Below are positions 36,600-45,807 of a DNA stretch of 64,000 nt, one piece after another. Both the position numbers and the translations under genes were made by a program. The DNA comes from Paracoccus sp. N5 (GTDB taxonomy: Bacteria; Pseudomonadota; Alphaproteobacteria; Rhodobacterales; Rhodobacteraceae). Every line of letters starts with the position of its first letter. Within the stretch, counting starts at the first letter, position 1. The stretch covers positions 1 through 64,000 of the forward strand of contig NZ_AQUO01000003.1 in assembly GCF_000371965.1 (NCBI RefSeq). The letters run 5' to 3'. The notes below the pieces were generated by a model, which was not told the origin of the DNA, searched no databases, and was given only the letters and a program-made list of their open reading frames with translations.

Positions 36600-36619
36600 G
36601 GCCGTATCCTCCGTTTCGA

Positions 36620-36916
36620 TCAGTGGCGATGCTCGGGCAGGGCCTTCAGCTCGTCCTTGGTCCAGCGCGTCACCGCATGGACGGCGCCGTCGGTGTCGCG
36701 CATGAAATCGAGCTCGCGCGCCAGGATGCCCACCGGCTTGGCGCCGATGCCCAGAAAGCCGCCGACGTCGATGATGACCTGCGCCTCGCGGCCATTGCCG
36801 TGGACATGCGCGACATGGCCGATCTTTTCGTCGCCCGGGCCATAGATCGTGGCGCCGGTCAGCGTGTCCGGGGTCAGTTCCTGCTCCTGCAGGCGGATGT
36901 GATGGCTGTGGTCCAT
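36620..36916 (-). CDS. PRC-barrel-like protein
   Basis: A 98-residue protein with a PRC-barrel-type core (LTGATIYGPGDEKIGHVAHVHGNGREAQVIIDVGGFLGIGAKPVGI) and His-rich ends (MDHSHH, EHRH). PRC-barrel proteins in alphaproteobacteria are frequent general-stress genes, but their molecular role is unclear. It is the first gene of a three-gene minus-strand unit, with GGAG upstream of the ATG at 36916 and an EcfG-type promoter beyond. Confidence 0.75.
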   Translation of the reverse strand: MDHSHHIRLQEQELTPDTLTGATIYGPGDEKIGHVAHVHGNGREAQVIIDVGGFLGIGAKPVGILARELDFMRDTDGAVHAVTRWTKDELKALPEHRH

Positions 36917-36951
36917 TCCGATCGCTCCTTTCCTGTGGGGTAGGCAAGGGG

Positions 36952-36976
36952 AACCGCCCCGAGGCCGGGATGTTCC
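36952..36976 (-). promoter_or_regulatory. EcfG-type promoter of the PRC-barrel operon
   Basis: On the minus strand GGAAC (36976-36972) is followed after 16 bases by GGTT (36955-36952), a near-consensus EcfG promoter 36 bases upstream of the PRC-barrel start. It is divergent from the ku 2 promoter at 37011-37035. Confidence 0.6.
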
Positions 36977-37010
36977 GTCACGCTGCCGTGATCCCGGGTG
37001 CGGGTCGCGC

Positions 37011-37035
37011 GGAACCCGGACCGCGGCCGGGCGTT
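37011..37035 (+). promoter_or_regulatory. EcfG-type promoter of the second ku gene
   Basis: GGAAC (37011-37015), 16 bases, then CGTT (37032-37035) match the consensus exactly, 32 bases upstream of the ku 2 ATG. It is back-to-back with the PRC-barrel promoter, so one 85-base region could serve both directions under stress. Confidence 0.7.
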
Positions 37036-37066
37036 GGCCCCAGGCGGATGCGGAAGGATGCGAGCC

Positions 37067-37909
37067 ATGGCCCCTCGGGCAGTCTGGAAAGGCCGGTTGC
37101 AGATCGCCGAGCTGAGCTGCGCGGTGGCGCTGCACACGGCGGCCTCGACCTCCGAGCGGATCGGCTTTCACACCCTGAACCGCGCCACCGGCAACCGGGT
37201 CCGGCGCCAGTTCGTCGATGCCGAGACCGGCAAGCCCGTCGAGAGCGAGGACCAGGTCAAGGGCTATGCGCTGGCCAGCGGCGACTATGTCGTACTGGAG
37301 CCCGACGAGATCGCGGCGGCGGTGCCGGAAAGCGACAAGACCCTGGCGGTGTCGGATTTCATCGCCTGCCCGGACATCGACGACACCTATTTCGACCGGC
37401 CCTATTACCTGACCCCGGCCGACCGGCCCGCGCAGGAGGCCTTTGCCCTGATCCGCGAGGGCATGGCGCGCCGCAAGGTGGCGGCGCTGGCGCGGGCGGT
37501 GCTGTTTCGCCGCGTGCGCACGGTGCTGATCCGCGCCGACGATGCCGGGATGATCGCGACGACGCTGAACTTCGACCACGAGGTGCGTCCCGCCGCCGAG
37601 GTGTTCCGCGACATTCCCGCCCGGCGGATCAAGGGCGAGATGCTGGAGCTGGCCGAGCATATCATCAAGACCAAGATGGGCGAATTCGACATCTCGGGCT
37701 TCGACGACCGCTATGACGCGGCGCTGGCCGAACTGGTCAAGGCCCGGATCGAGGGCCGCAAGATCACCCCCCGCAAGCCGGCCCCGCGCGAGAATGTGGT
37801 GGACCTGATGACGGCGCTGCGCGAAAGCGCCGGGGTGGCGAAGAAGGCCTCTGCCGCGCGCAAGGCTCCGGCGGGGAAAAAGCCGGCGCCGCGCCGGAAA
37901 AGCGGCTGA
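37067..37909 (+). CDS. ku: Ku protein 2, NHEJ DNA-end binding
   Basis: A 280-residue second Ku paralogue (MAPRAVWKGRLQIAELSCAVALHTAASTSERIGFHTLNRATGNRV). Its N-terminal core differs clearly from Ku 1, and its tail is Lys/Ala-rich (KKASAARKAPAGKKPAPRRKSG). Multiple Ku paralogues are common in Rhizobiales and Rhodobacterales and may form distinct dimers or act under different conditions. GGAAGGA precedes the ATG at 37067; ATG 37058 is an alternative start. It is convergent with the ABC ATPase gene. Confidence 0.9.
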   Translation: MAPRAVWKGRLQIAELSCAVALHTAASTSERIGFHTLNRATGNRVRRQFVDAETGKPVESEDQVKGYALASGDYVVLEPDEIAAAVPESDKTLAVSDFIACPDIDDTYFDRPYYLTPADRPAQEAFALIREGMARRKVAALARAVLFRRVRTVLIRADDAGMIATTLNFDHEVRPAAEVFRDIPARRIKGEMLELAEHIIKTKMGEFDISGFDDRYDAALAELVKARIEGRKITPRKPAPRENVVDLMTALRESAGVAKKASAARKAPAGKKPAPRRKSG

Positions 37910-37943
37910 TCGGACCCGCGCGCCCCTGCCTGTCGGACGCCGC

Positions 37944-38703
<760 letters not shown>

Positions 38704-38707
<4 letters not shown>

Positions 38708-39696
38708 TCGCTCCACCCCCGCGCGCCGCGCGCCAGCAGGCCGACGAAGATCGGCGCGCCCAGCACGGCGGTCAGGATGCCCAGCGGCACCTCGATCTGG
38801 GCGATGCTGCGGGCGGCGGTGTCCACCAGCACCATGAAGCCCGCCCCGATCAGCACCGAGGCCGGCAGCAGCCGGTCGAAGCGCGGCCCGGTCAGCAGTC
38901 GCGCCATATGCGGCACCATCAGCCCGACCCAGCCGATCACCCCGGCCATGGCGACGGCGGCCGCGGTCATCAGCGTGGCGCAGGCGATGACCAGAAGCCG
39001 CAGCCGGCCGGCGGGAACGCCCATGGCGCGGGCCTCGTCCTCGCCCATCGCCAAGAGCCCGATGCGCCAGCGCAGCGCCAGCAGCGGCAGCAGGCCGGCC
39101 AGCATGGCGGGCAGGGCGGCGATGATGTCGGGGCGCTTGATGCCGGCCAGGCTGCCCATCAGCCAGAAGGTGATCGCGGGCAATTGTTGCTCGGGGTCGG
39201 CCAGCAGCTTGACCAGCGCGATGCCGGCCCCGGCCAGCGCGCCGACGGCGATGCCGCACAGCACCATGACCAGCACCTGGCCCGTGCCGCGCAGCGCAAG
39301 GCTCAGCGCCAGCACCAGCCCGACCGTGGCCAGCCCGGTGCCGAAGCCCAGCATCTGGATCGCGATCACCGGCAGGCCCAGCAGGATCCCCAGCACCGCC
39401 CCGAAACCCGCCCCGGCCGAAACCCCCAGGATGTCGGGCGAGACCAGCGGGTTGCGGAACACGGTCTGATAGGCCGCGCCGGCGGCGGCCAGCGCCGCGC
39501 CGACCATGGCGGCGGCCAGCACGCGCGGCATGCGGATGTTCAGAAGCACCGTGACCGCCTGCGGGTCCGAGCGGTCGCCGCCGAGGATCGCCAGGATCCG
39601 GCCCGGCGGCAGGCCATAGGGGCCAAGCGCCACGCCCAGCAGCATCGCCGCCGCCAGCCCCGGCAGCAGCAGCGGCAGCAGGCTGCGCTCAGCCAC
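38704..39696 (-). CDS. FecCD-family ABC permease (predicted molybdenum/metal-chelate)
   Basis: About 330 residues and nine to ten transmembrane helices, with the FecCD motifs AAAMVGAALAAAGAAYQTVFRNPLVSPDILGVSAGAGFG and GVIGWVGLMVPHMARLL. This family transports ferric siderophores, cobalamin, haem and, in MolBC-type systems, molybdate/tungstate. Context (molbindin, DUF2478, Mo-boxes) favours molybdenum. The proposed start is a GTG at 39696 that overlaps the stop of the binding-protein gene; ATGs at 39723 and 39738 are alternatives. The end overlaps the ATPase start (ATGA). Confidence 0.85.
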
Positions 39697-40720
39697 CCAG
39701 CAGTGCCGAGACAGCGGCGGCATCGGGTCGCGGCCCATAGAAAAGCTGGTAGAAATCGGCGATCCGGCCGTGCAGATCGCCCTTGGCGGCCTGGGGATAC
39801 AGCATATGCGCCAGCCAGATCACCCCGGCCAGCCGGTTGACCGAGGGCGGCGTGTCGATGAAGCCGAAGGGCGCCCCCGGCGCCAGATAGACCCGGCCCT
39901 GCGCCACCGCGGGAATGCCCTGCCATTCCGGCATCGTGGCGACATTCGCGGCGAAATCCGGATCGACGGCAATGATGACATCGGGCGCCCAGGCCTGCAC
40001 CTGCTCGGGCGAGACAATGGCCAGACCGTCGCTGTGGGTCGCGGCGACGTTGATGGCGCCGACGCGGGCGATGACCTCGGCATTGATCGAGTTGGGGCCG
40101 GCGGTCTCGGTGCCCTCGGGGCCGCGCGCCAGATAGACCCGGGGCCGCGCCGTTTCGGGAATGGTGGCCAGCATGGCGTCCAGGTCGGCGAGCGTGGTCT
40201 CGGCATAGCGGGCCAGCGTCTCGCCACGCTCGGGCACGCCAAGCGCGCCGGCCATCTGCCGGATCGCCTGCGGCATCTGCGCGAAACCGCCGTCGACCAG
40301 CACATAGGGCACGCCGGCCTGGTCCTGCACCCGCGCCGCCAAGTCGGCATAGGTCGCATTCACCGTGCCGTAATCGACGATCAGTTCGGGCCGGGTGGAC
40401 AGAAGCACCTCGAGGTTCAGCGTGTCGCCCCTGCCGGTCAGGCGGCCGAGGGTCGGCAGGTCGGCGACCTCGGGGCGCAGGAAGGGCAGGTCTTGCGGCT
40501 TCAACGGCCGGACCCAGCCGACCATCGCCTGCGGCTTCAGCGCATAGAGCAGCACCGCCGCCGGTGGCCCGGCGGCAAAGACCCGCGCCGGATCGGCCGG
40601 GACCGCGACCGTGCGCCCGGCCGCATCGGTGAAACGCGCCCCATCCAGCGCCAGCGCCCGGCCGGCCGCGGCCAGCGCGAGGATCAGGCCGGCGAGGCTC
40701 CGGCGGGTCAGGCGGATCAT
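39689..40720 (-). CDS. FecB/TroA-like periplasmic metal-chelate binding protein
   Basis: A 343-residue class III binding protein with a signal peptide (MIRLTRRSLAGLILALAAAGRALA), then FTDAAGRTVAVPADPARVFAAGP. It continues GRLTGRGDTLNLEVLLSTRPELIVDYG, and the second lobe contains APDVIIAVDPDFAANV. Such proteins receive a substrate from a TonB receptor. Located in one operon with molbindin and DUF2478 genes, it is predicted to bind molybdate or a molybdenum complex rather than iron. Its start overlaps the TsaA-like gene (ATGA). Confidence 0.82.
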   Translation of the reverse strand: MIRLTRRSLAGLILALAAAGRALALDGARFTDAAGRTVAVPADPARVFAAGPPAAVLLYALKPQAMVGWVRPLKPQDLPFLRPEVADLPTLGRLTGRGDTLNLEVLLSTRPELIVDYGTVNATYADLAARVQDQAGVPYVLVDGGFAQMPQAIRQMAGALGVPERGETLARYAETTLADLDAMLATIPETARPRVYLARGPEGTETAGPNSINAEVIARVGAINVAATHSDGLAIVSPEQVQAWAPDVIIAVDPDFAANVATMPEWQGIPAVAQGRVYLAPGAPFGFIDTPPSVNRLAGVIWLAHMLYPQAAKGDLHGRIADFYQLFYGPRPDAAAVSALLGG

Positions 40721-41178
40721 GCGCGGGCTCCGAACGCTGCCTTGATGTCGATGAGCGGGGTGCCGTCAAGGCAGTCGAGCCCGCGCACGGTCAGCACCGG
40801 CCCCTGCACGTCGAGCAGCCGGACGACCGACGAGGCCACCGGGTTCGGCCGCACCGGCGAGCGCAGCGCGAAGGTGCCCGTCGCGCGGTCGCCGAACTTG
40901 GGATTTTGCAGCACCAGATCGCGCCGCGCCTGGTCCATCCAATACAGGATCTGCAGGTGCTCCTGGGCCTCGATGCCGGTCAGCGCCGGCCCCCAGGGAT
41001 CGAACAGCTCGATCCGGCACGGCGGGCCGGCTTCGGCATCGCCGCGATGCGGGCAGTCGCCGCGCCGGGTCCAGGGGGTGCGGATGCGTCCGATGAACCA
41101 CAGCCCGGCGTCAAAGCCCTGCGGCGTGCCGACGGCCTGCTCATGCGGCCGCAGCGCGTCTGCGCCGGCATCATTCAT
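40717..41178 (-). CDS. TsaA/TrmO-like (UPF0066) protein
   Basis: A 153-residue protein of the TrmO/VirR family: IGRIRTPWTRRGDCPHRGD and the conserved FALRSPVRPNPVASSVVRLLDVQG with the family GLDCLDGTPLIDIKAA. Canonical TrmO methylates the t6A base of tRNA with S-adenosylmethionine; short members occur in metal and cofactor clusters and may act on small molecules. Overlaps with both neighbours (8 and 4 bases) show it is part of the molybdenum operon. Its role there is unknown. Confidence 0.75.
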   Translation of the reverse strand: MNDAGADALRPHEQAVGTPQGFDAGLWFIGRIRTPWTRRGDCPHRGDAEAGPPCRIELFDPWGPALTGIEAQEHLQILYWMDQARRDLVLQNPKFGDRATGTFALRSPVRPNPVASSVVRLLDVQGPVLTVRGLDCLDGTPLIDIKAAFGARA

Positions 41179-41380
41179 CCACGCCGACCATCACATCCGA
41201 GGCCTTGATCACGGCCGAGGCGCGGCCGCCGACCTTGAGCCCCAGTTCCTTGACCGCGTCATTGGTGATCGAGGCGGTGACCACGCTGCCGCCCAGGTCG
41301 ATGCGGACATGGCTGGTCACGGCGCCGGTGACGATTTCGGTCACGGTGCCGGGCAGGACGTTCCTTGCGCTGAGTTTCAT
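41171..41380 (-). CDS. mop: molbindin, single TOBE-domain molybdate-binding protein
   Basis: A 69-residue Mop protein (MKLSARNVLPGTVTEIVTGAVTSHVRIDLGGSVVTASITNDAVKELGL...), nearly the whole being one TOBE/Mop domain. Molbindins assemble into hexamers that bind molybdate or tungstate and buffer molybdenum in the cytoplasm. This is the clearest evidence that the neighbouring transport genes handle molybdenum. The start at 41380 follows GGAAAGGA. It lies 28 bases after the DUF2478 gene. Confidence 0.9.
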   Translation of the reverse strand: MKLSARNVLPGTVTEIVTGAVTSHVRIDLGGSVVTASITNDAVKELGLKVGGRASAVIKASDVMVGVDE

Positions 41381-41408
41381 CGGGTGTTCCTTTCCAAAGG
41401 GTTGCAAA

Positions 41409-41921
41409 TCAGCCCACCTTAGCAAGGCAGGCCTGCTGCAACCATGCGACAATCGCCCCTGTCTCGGCCGGCAGCGGCTGGGCCTTGCCCTCGGCGAAGG
41501 CCAGGAAGGCCTCGCGCCATTGCGGCGCCACGCCGACCAGCACCGGCAGGCCCTTTGCGCAGGCCTCGCCGATGGCGCCGACCAGGCCGCGGCCCGCCGC
41601 CTCCTGCTTGCCGAACTTGTTCACGACCAGAGCCTGCGCGCCGGGCAGGCGGCTTTCGACGACGGCGACGGCGGCCTCCAGCGCCTCGGGGTCCAGCCGG
41701 CAGCCGGGCACCTCGGGCGGCAGATCGACGCTGATGCCGCGCCGCTCGCCATCGGGCAAGAGCGCCAGCACGATGTCGCAATGGCCGCGCGGCGCCTCGG
41801 GGTCGACCGGCTGCACGGTGCCCGCCAGCGCGATGCCAAGCGCCGTCGCGCGCTCGGCCGCGGCGCTCAGCACGCTGTCGGTCCTGAACTCCTCCTCGGA
41901 GCAGACATAGCGGATGTCCAT
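41409..41921 (-). CDS. DUF2478 protein (molybdenum-locus NTPase-like)
   Basis: A 170-residue protein of the DUF2478 family (MDIRYVCSEEEFRTDSVLSAAAERATALGIALAGTVQ... ALVVNKFGKQEAAGRGLVGAI). The NKFGKQE segment resembles a nucleotide-specificity loop, and the family is often encoded next to molybdate transporter genes; its activity is not established. It is the first gene of the minus-strand operon. A Mo-box-like operator lies 32 bases upstream of its ATG at 41921. Confidence 0.8.
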   Translation of the reverse strand: MDIRYVCSEEEFRTDSVLSAAAERATALGIALAGTVQPVDPEAPRGHCDIVLALLPDGERRGISVDLPPEVPGCRLDPEALEAAVAVVESRLPGAQALVVNKFGKQEAAGRGLVGAIGEACAKGLPVLVGVAPQWREAFLAFAEGKAQPLPAETGAIVAWLQQACLAKVG

Positions 41922-41952
41922 GGTGGTTCCCCTTCGACGCTGATTCCCGCGA

Positions 41953-41976
41953 CGTTATGGATGATGGAACATAACG
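41953..41976. promoter_or_regulatory. ModE-type Mo-box 1
   Basis: CGTTAT-N12-ATAACG, a 24-base inverted repeat whose arms extend by one pair (CGTTATG/CATAACG). It has the same arm sequence and total length as the ModE operator upstream of E. coli modA. It lies 32 bases upstream of the DUF2478 start, where a bound regulator would block the promoter of the minus-strand operon. An almost identical box is at 42063-42086. No modE gene is in the window. Confidence 0.75.
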
Positions 41977-42062
41977 GGCGCCGCTGGCAAGCGCCCCGTG
42001 GCGCGGCGGACACGCCCCCGGGGGTGCGACATCGTTCGGCCTATGGTCATCCGGCCCGGTTA

Positions 42063-42086
42063 CGTTATGTCTTATTAAACATAACG
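42063..42086. promoter_or_regulatory. ModE-type Mo-box 2
   Basis: A second CGTTAT-N12-ATAACG repeat, with arms extended to CGTTATGT/ACATAACG. It ends 17 bases before the TonB-receptor ATG, overlapping the expected promoter or leader. With box 1 it brackets the divergent promoter region, so receptor and importer should be repressed together when molybdate is plentiful. Confidence 0.78.
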
Positions 42087-42103
42087 ATTCGCGAGAGGGA
42101 GCG

Positions 42104-44239
42104 ATGGGGTTTCACAGGAAGGGGCTTTTCGCCCTGGCTTTGGTCGGGCTGCTGCCCGGGACCGGCATGGCGCAAGAGCCTGGCGCGGGCAGGGCGCAAG
42201 AGCCCGACACGGGCAGGGCGCAAGAGCCCGAACAGGCCAGCCCGGTCTTCACGCTGGGCACGGTGGTGCTGACCGGCAAGGCCGATGCGCAGGGCGGCAC
42301 CGCCAGCACCGTTCCCGCCGAGGAGGTCGCGCGGCAGAACCGGCTGACGCTGGACGACGCGCTGGCCGTGGTGCCGGGGGTCGAGGTCGGCAATACCGGC
42401 GGCAGCCGCAACGAGCGGCTGGTCTTCGTGCGCGGCTTCGACCGCTTCCAGGCGCCGCTGTCGATCGACGGCATCCGGGTCTATCTGCCGGCCGACAACC
42501 GGCTGGACTATGGCCGTTTCCTGACCCCCGACCTGGCCGAGATCCAGGTGCAAAAGGGCTATGTCTCGGTGCTGAACGGTCCCGGCGGCATGGGCGGCGC
42601 CCTCAACCTGGTCACGCGCCAGCCGACACAGCCCTTCGAGGGCGAGGCCCGGCTGGGGGTCGAGGCTGGCAATCGCGGCGACATCTCGGGCCGCAGCGGC
42701 TATCTGTCGCTGGGCATGAAGCGCGACCAGTTCTGGCTGCAAGGCAGCTATCTGAAGCGCGACAGCGACGGCTTTTACCTGTCGCGCGATTTTCGGCCGC
42801 GCCCGCAGCAGGGCGCCGGCCTGCGCGACTATTCCGACAGCGAGGATTCGCGGCTGAACCTCAAGGCCGGCTGGACGCCGAACGCGAGTGACGAATACGT
42901 GCTGAGCTATACCCGCCAGACCGGGCAGAAGAACGCGCCCTATAACGTCGACCAGCCGATCCGCGGCCTGACCGACGAGCCCGGCGAAGGTCAAAGCTGG
43001 CAGCGCGACTGGACCTGGCCGGAATGGGACATCGACAGCCTGGCCTTCTATTCGCACACCGAACTCGGCGCCGGCTATGTCAAGACCAAGGCCTATTACA
43101 ACCGCTTCGACAACCTGCTTTCGGCTTGGGACGATTACACCCATCGCACCCAGACCGAGCGCCGCGCCTTCGACAGCCGCTACAAGGACCGCTCCTGGGG
43201 CCTGAGCCTGGAGGGCGGGGCCGACATTGGTGCCCATACCCTGCGCAGCGCCGCGCATTTCCGCCGCGACAAGCATGAATCGATACAGTTCTCGAGCCCG
43301 GGCCTGGGCGGCAGTCCCGATCCGGCCGAGATCAGCACCGAGGAAACCTGGTCCGTCGCGCTGGAAGATAGCTGGCAGGCGCGCGAGGATCTGCGCGTGG
43401 TCGCGGGGCTCAGCTATGACAAGGCCCGCGTGCTGGAAGCCGACCGGACCGAGGATGACGCCGGCCTGCCGACGGGCTCCTCGGACGCGGTGAACTGGCA
43501 GCTGGCGGCGATCTGGCAGCCGGAGGCTTCGGGCGAATATCACGCCAGCCTGTCGTCGCGCACCCGGTTCCCGACGCTCTTCGACCGCTACAGCACCCGC
43601 TTCGGGACGGCGGTGCCGAACCCGGACCTGGAATCGGAACGCGCGCTGAATGCCGAGCTGGGCTACAGCGGCGAGATCGGTCCCGCGACCGTGGACGCGG
43701 CGCTGTTCTACAGCAAGGTCAAGGACATGATCCAGTCGGTCCCGACCGGCGCGCTGGATGAAGAGGGCGACCAGATCACCCAGAGCCGCAACGTCGGCAA
43801 TGGCATCTACAAGGGTTTCGAGGTCGCGGCGAACTGGCAGCTGGCCGACAGCCTGATGCTGGTGGCGAATTATACCTGGCTGCACCGTTCGATCACCGAC
43901 CCGCTGCGCGCCGATTATCGGCCGACCGACACGCCGCGCCACAACGCCTTCCTGCGGCTGGACTGGCAGGCGACGCCGGTGCTGACGGTCTCGTCCTCGG
44001 TGCAGGTGTCGAGTTCGCGCCTGTCGGAAAGCGCGATCCAGCCCGAGGATCCGGCGGCGATCGCCTATACCCGCATGGGCGGCTTCGCGCTGGCGAACCT
44101 GGACTTCGCCTGGGCGGCCAGCGACCGGGCCCAGGTGCTGTTCGGCGTGCGCAACCTTTTCGACCGCGACTATGCGCTGGTCGAGGGCTATCCCGAAGCC
44201 GGGCGCAGCTTCTTCCTGACCACGGCGCTGCGGTTCTGA
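42104..44239 (+). CDS. TonB-dependent outer-membrane receptor, predicted molybdenum-complex uptake
   Basis: A 711-residue receptor with signal peptide (MGFHRKGLFALALVGLLPGTGMAQ), a TonB-box-like FTLGTVVLTG, a plug domain (about 65-170; NRLTLDDALAVVPGVEV, VQKGYVSVLNGPGGMGGALNLVTR) and a 22-strand barrel ending NLFDRDYALVEGYPEAGRSFFLTTALRF, with the C-terminal Phe needed for insertion. The divergent operon and the Mo-boxes in its promoter suggest a molybdate or molybdenum-chelate ligand rather than iron. Three imperfect 24-base direct repeats follow the signal peptide. Confidence 0.85.
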   Translation: MGFHRKGLFALALVGLLPGTGMAQEPGAGRAQEPDTGRAQEPEQASPVFTLGTVVLTGKADAQGGTASTVPAEEVARQNRLTLDDALAVVPGVEVGNTGGSRNERLVFVRGFDRFQAPLSIDGIRVYLPADNRLDYGRFLTPDLAEIQVQKGYVSVLNGPGGMGGALNLVTRQPTQPFEGEARLGVEAGNRGDISGRSGYLSLGMKRDQFWLQGSYLKRDSDGFYLSRDFRPRPQQGAGLRDYSDSEDSRLNLKAGWTPNASDEYVLSYTRQTGQKNAPYNVDQPIRGLTDEPGEGQSWQRDWTWPEWDIDSLAFYSHTELGAGYVKTKAYYNRFDNLLSAWDDYTHRTQTERRAFDSRYKDRSWGLSLEGGADIGAHTLRSAAHFRRDKHESIQFSSPGLGGSPDPAEISTEETWSVALEDSWQAREDLRVVAGLSYDKARVLEADRTEDDAGLPTGSSDAVNWQLAAIWQPEASGEYHASLSSRTRFPTLFDRYSTRFGTAVPNPDLESERALNAELGYSGEIGPATVDAALFYSKVKDMIQSVPTGALDEEGDQITQSRNVGNGIYKGFEVAANWQLADSLMLVANYTWLHRSITDPLRADYRPTDTPRHNAFLRLDWQATPVLTVSSSVQVSSSRLSESAIQPEDPAAIAYTRMGGFALANLDFAWAASDRAQVLFGVRNLFDRDYALVEGYPEAGRSFFLTTALRF
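42170..42236 (+). repeat. tandem 24-base repeat in the receptor N terminus
   Basis: Two full copies and one partial copy of a 24-base unit (42170-42193, 42194-42217, 42218 onward) encode AQEP followed by acidic or Gly residues and GR, just after the signal-peptide cleavage site. It probably lengthens the periplasmic TonB-box linker. Copy number may vary between strains. Confidence 0.75.
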
Positions 44240-44265
44240 ACCGGCCAAGGCGGCTGCCGAGCGAA

Positions 44266-44290
44266 GATCGCGGCCTTGCCGGCCGCGATC
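44266..44290. terminator. bidirectional hairpin between the TonB receptor and LysR gene
   Basis: GATCGCGGCC and GGCCGCGATC form a perfect 10-base stem with a 5-base loop, placed between two convergent genes 26 bases after the receptor stop and 19 bases before the LysR stop. No U-tract follows on either strand, so it is either a weak terminator or an mRNA-stabilising hairpin. Confidence 0.55.
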
Positions 44291-44309
44291 CTTCCCGGCC
44301 CGAGGGCGC

Positions 44310-45335
44310 CTATCCCTCGTCGCTCTCGGCCAGCACCGCGCCGGGCAGTTCGATCCGCAAGAACTGGTTGCGGGCATAGTCCAGGAACACCGCGGCGGCC
44401 AGCGGCAGCGTGCCGCCGCCGCGCAGCATGACGCCAAAGCGGTTCGCGGGCAGGCCTTCCTCGGACAGCGGCCGGAACACCAGCCGGCCCTCGGCGATGT
44501 CGGTCTGGGCGCCGATGGGCGTGGTGATCGAGACATAGCGCCCGGTCAGCGCCAGTTCGACCAGCATGCGGATGGAATCGACCTCGACCATGGGCGGCAG
44601 CGTCTGGGTCGCCTGCAACAGGAACGGGTCGACGATCCTGCGGATCGAGATCTCGGAATTCGCGATGGCCATCGGATGGGCCAGGCATTCGGCCAGGCTG
44701 ACCGGGCCGCGGCTTTCGGCCAGCGGATGGTCGTGGCGGATCATGGCGCCGATATGCACGTCGCGGTGCAGGGCGACGCTGATCTGCGGATGCGTGTCGG
44801 TGGGAAAGCCGAAGCCGACCTCGGCCCGCTCGTCGATCAGCCGCTCGATCACCTCGGCCCCGGAAACCATCGACACCTCGAGTTGCAGGCCCGGGTAGCG
44901 GCGGCCGAATTCCGAGATGATCTCGGGCAGGAAGGCGATGCCGATGCTTTCCACCGTGGCGATCCGCACCGTGCCGGTCTTGAGCCCGCGCAGCAGCTCC
45001 AATTCGTCCACGGCGCTGTCGAGGATGTTGCCGAGGTTGCGGGTATGGCCATAGAGGATCTCGCCGGCGGGCGAGAGCGTCAGGCGCCGGCGCCGGTCGC
45101 GCACGAAAAGCTCGACCCCCAGCGCGAATTCCAGCTGGCTGATCTGCCGCGACACCGCCGAAGCGGCGATGTTCAGGCGGCGCGACGCCTCGCGCACCGA
45201 CAGGTGCTCGGCCACCGCGTTGAAGTGAACCAGCGACGCCTGGTAGAAAATCCGCGCCAGCAGGGCAGGGGACAGCGCCTGGCCGCGGCTGACCGGAAGC
45301 GCGGGTTCCTCTGCTGTTGCCGATTGCTTCACCAT
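44310..45335 (-). CDS. LysR-family transcriptional regulator
   Basis: A 341-residue regulator. The winged helix-turn-helix lies at about residues 30-90 (FNAVAEHLSVREASRRLNIAASAVSRQISQLEFALGVELFVRD), and the effector domain begins KTGTVRIATVESIGIAFLPEII. The start at 45335 follows GGAGA by 8 bases; an N-terminal extension of 23 residues precedes the usual LysR start. Its target is unknown: the gene points away from the TonB receptor and shares a 472-base upstream region with the rhamnosyltransferase gene. Confidence 0.88.
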   Translation of the reverse strand: MVKQSATAEEPALPVSRGQALSPALLARIFYQASLVHFNAVAEHLSVREASRRLNIAASAVSRQISQLEFALGVELFVRDRRRRLTLSPAGEILYGHTRNLGNILDSAVDELELLRGLKTGTVRIATVESIGIAFLPEIISEFGRRYPGLQLEVSMVSGAEVIERLIDERAEVGFGFPTDTHPQISVALHRDVHIGAMIRHDHPLAESRGPVSLAECLAHPMAIANSEISIRRIVDPFLLQATQTLPPMVEVDSIRMLVELALTGRYVSITTPIGAQTDIAEGRLVFRPLSEEGLPANRFGVMLRGGGTLPLAAAVFLDYARNQFLRIELPGAVLAESDEG

Positions 45336-45807
45336 GGACGTTTCTCCGTGTTGCTTTTCCGGCAGCAGCAGATGACCTAATCGGAAATTTCGCAACCCGC
45401 ATCCTGCGTGATTAATCAACTTGGCTGCGGCATTTTTGTCGGGGCCGGGTTTAACAGTAACGAGTGCGCTGTCTCGGCGGCCGGGGATCCCAAGATGCCC
45501 GGTCGCTTCCGGAACGCGCCCGGCCTGCGGAAACTTCCGCTGCCAGATCAGGTCCTTGCCGGTGCTTGCCTGCGTGGCCATCCCCCGCTATGCCTGTAAG
45601 ACGATTTCCCGGTTTCATGCGGTGGCCCGTGTCAAGGGCCGCCTGTTTCCTGATCCATTGCAATGCGCAGGTGATTTCAGATGGTGCTTCCTTTTCATGC
45701 CACGGCTCTGTCCCGGGCGCGGCCTTCCTTCGCTGCCGCGCCGGCGATGAAAGGCAACAGCGCGGGGCTTCTTTCGGCCGGTGCGCATCGGGGCGGGGAG
45801 GCTGGTC
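45336..45807. other. divergent intergenic region with a palindrome, no gene
   Basis: About 470 bases between the LysR gene (-) and the rhamnosyltransferase gene (+). Its first ~100 bases are AT-richer than the surroundings. A perfect palindrome TGATTAATCA lies at 45409-45418, 74 bases upstream of the LysR start; with TTGATT on the minus strand it could be an autoregulatory operator or part of a promoter. I see no coding potential; open frames here have low-quality composition and no ribosome-binding site. Confidence 0.4.
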
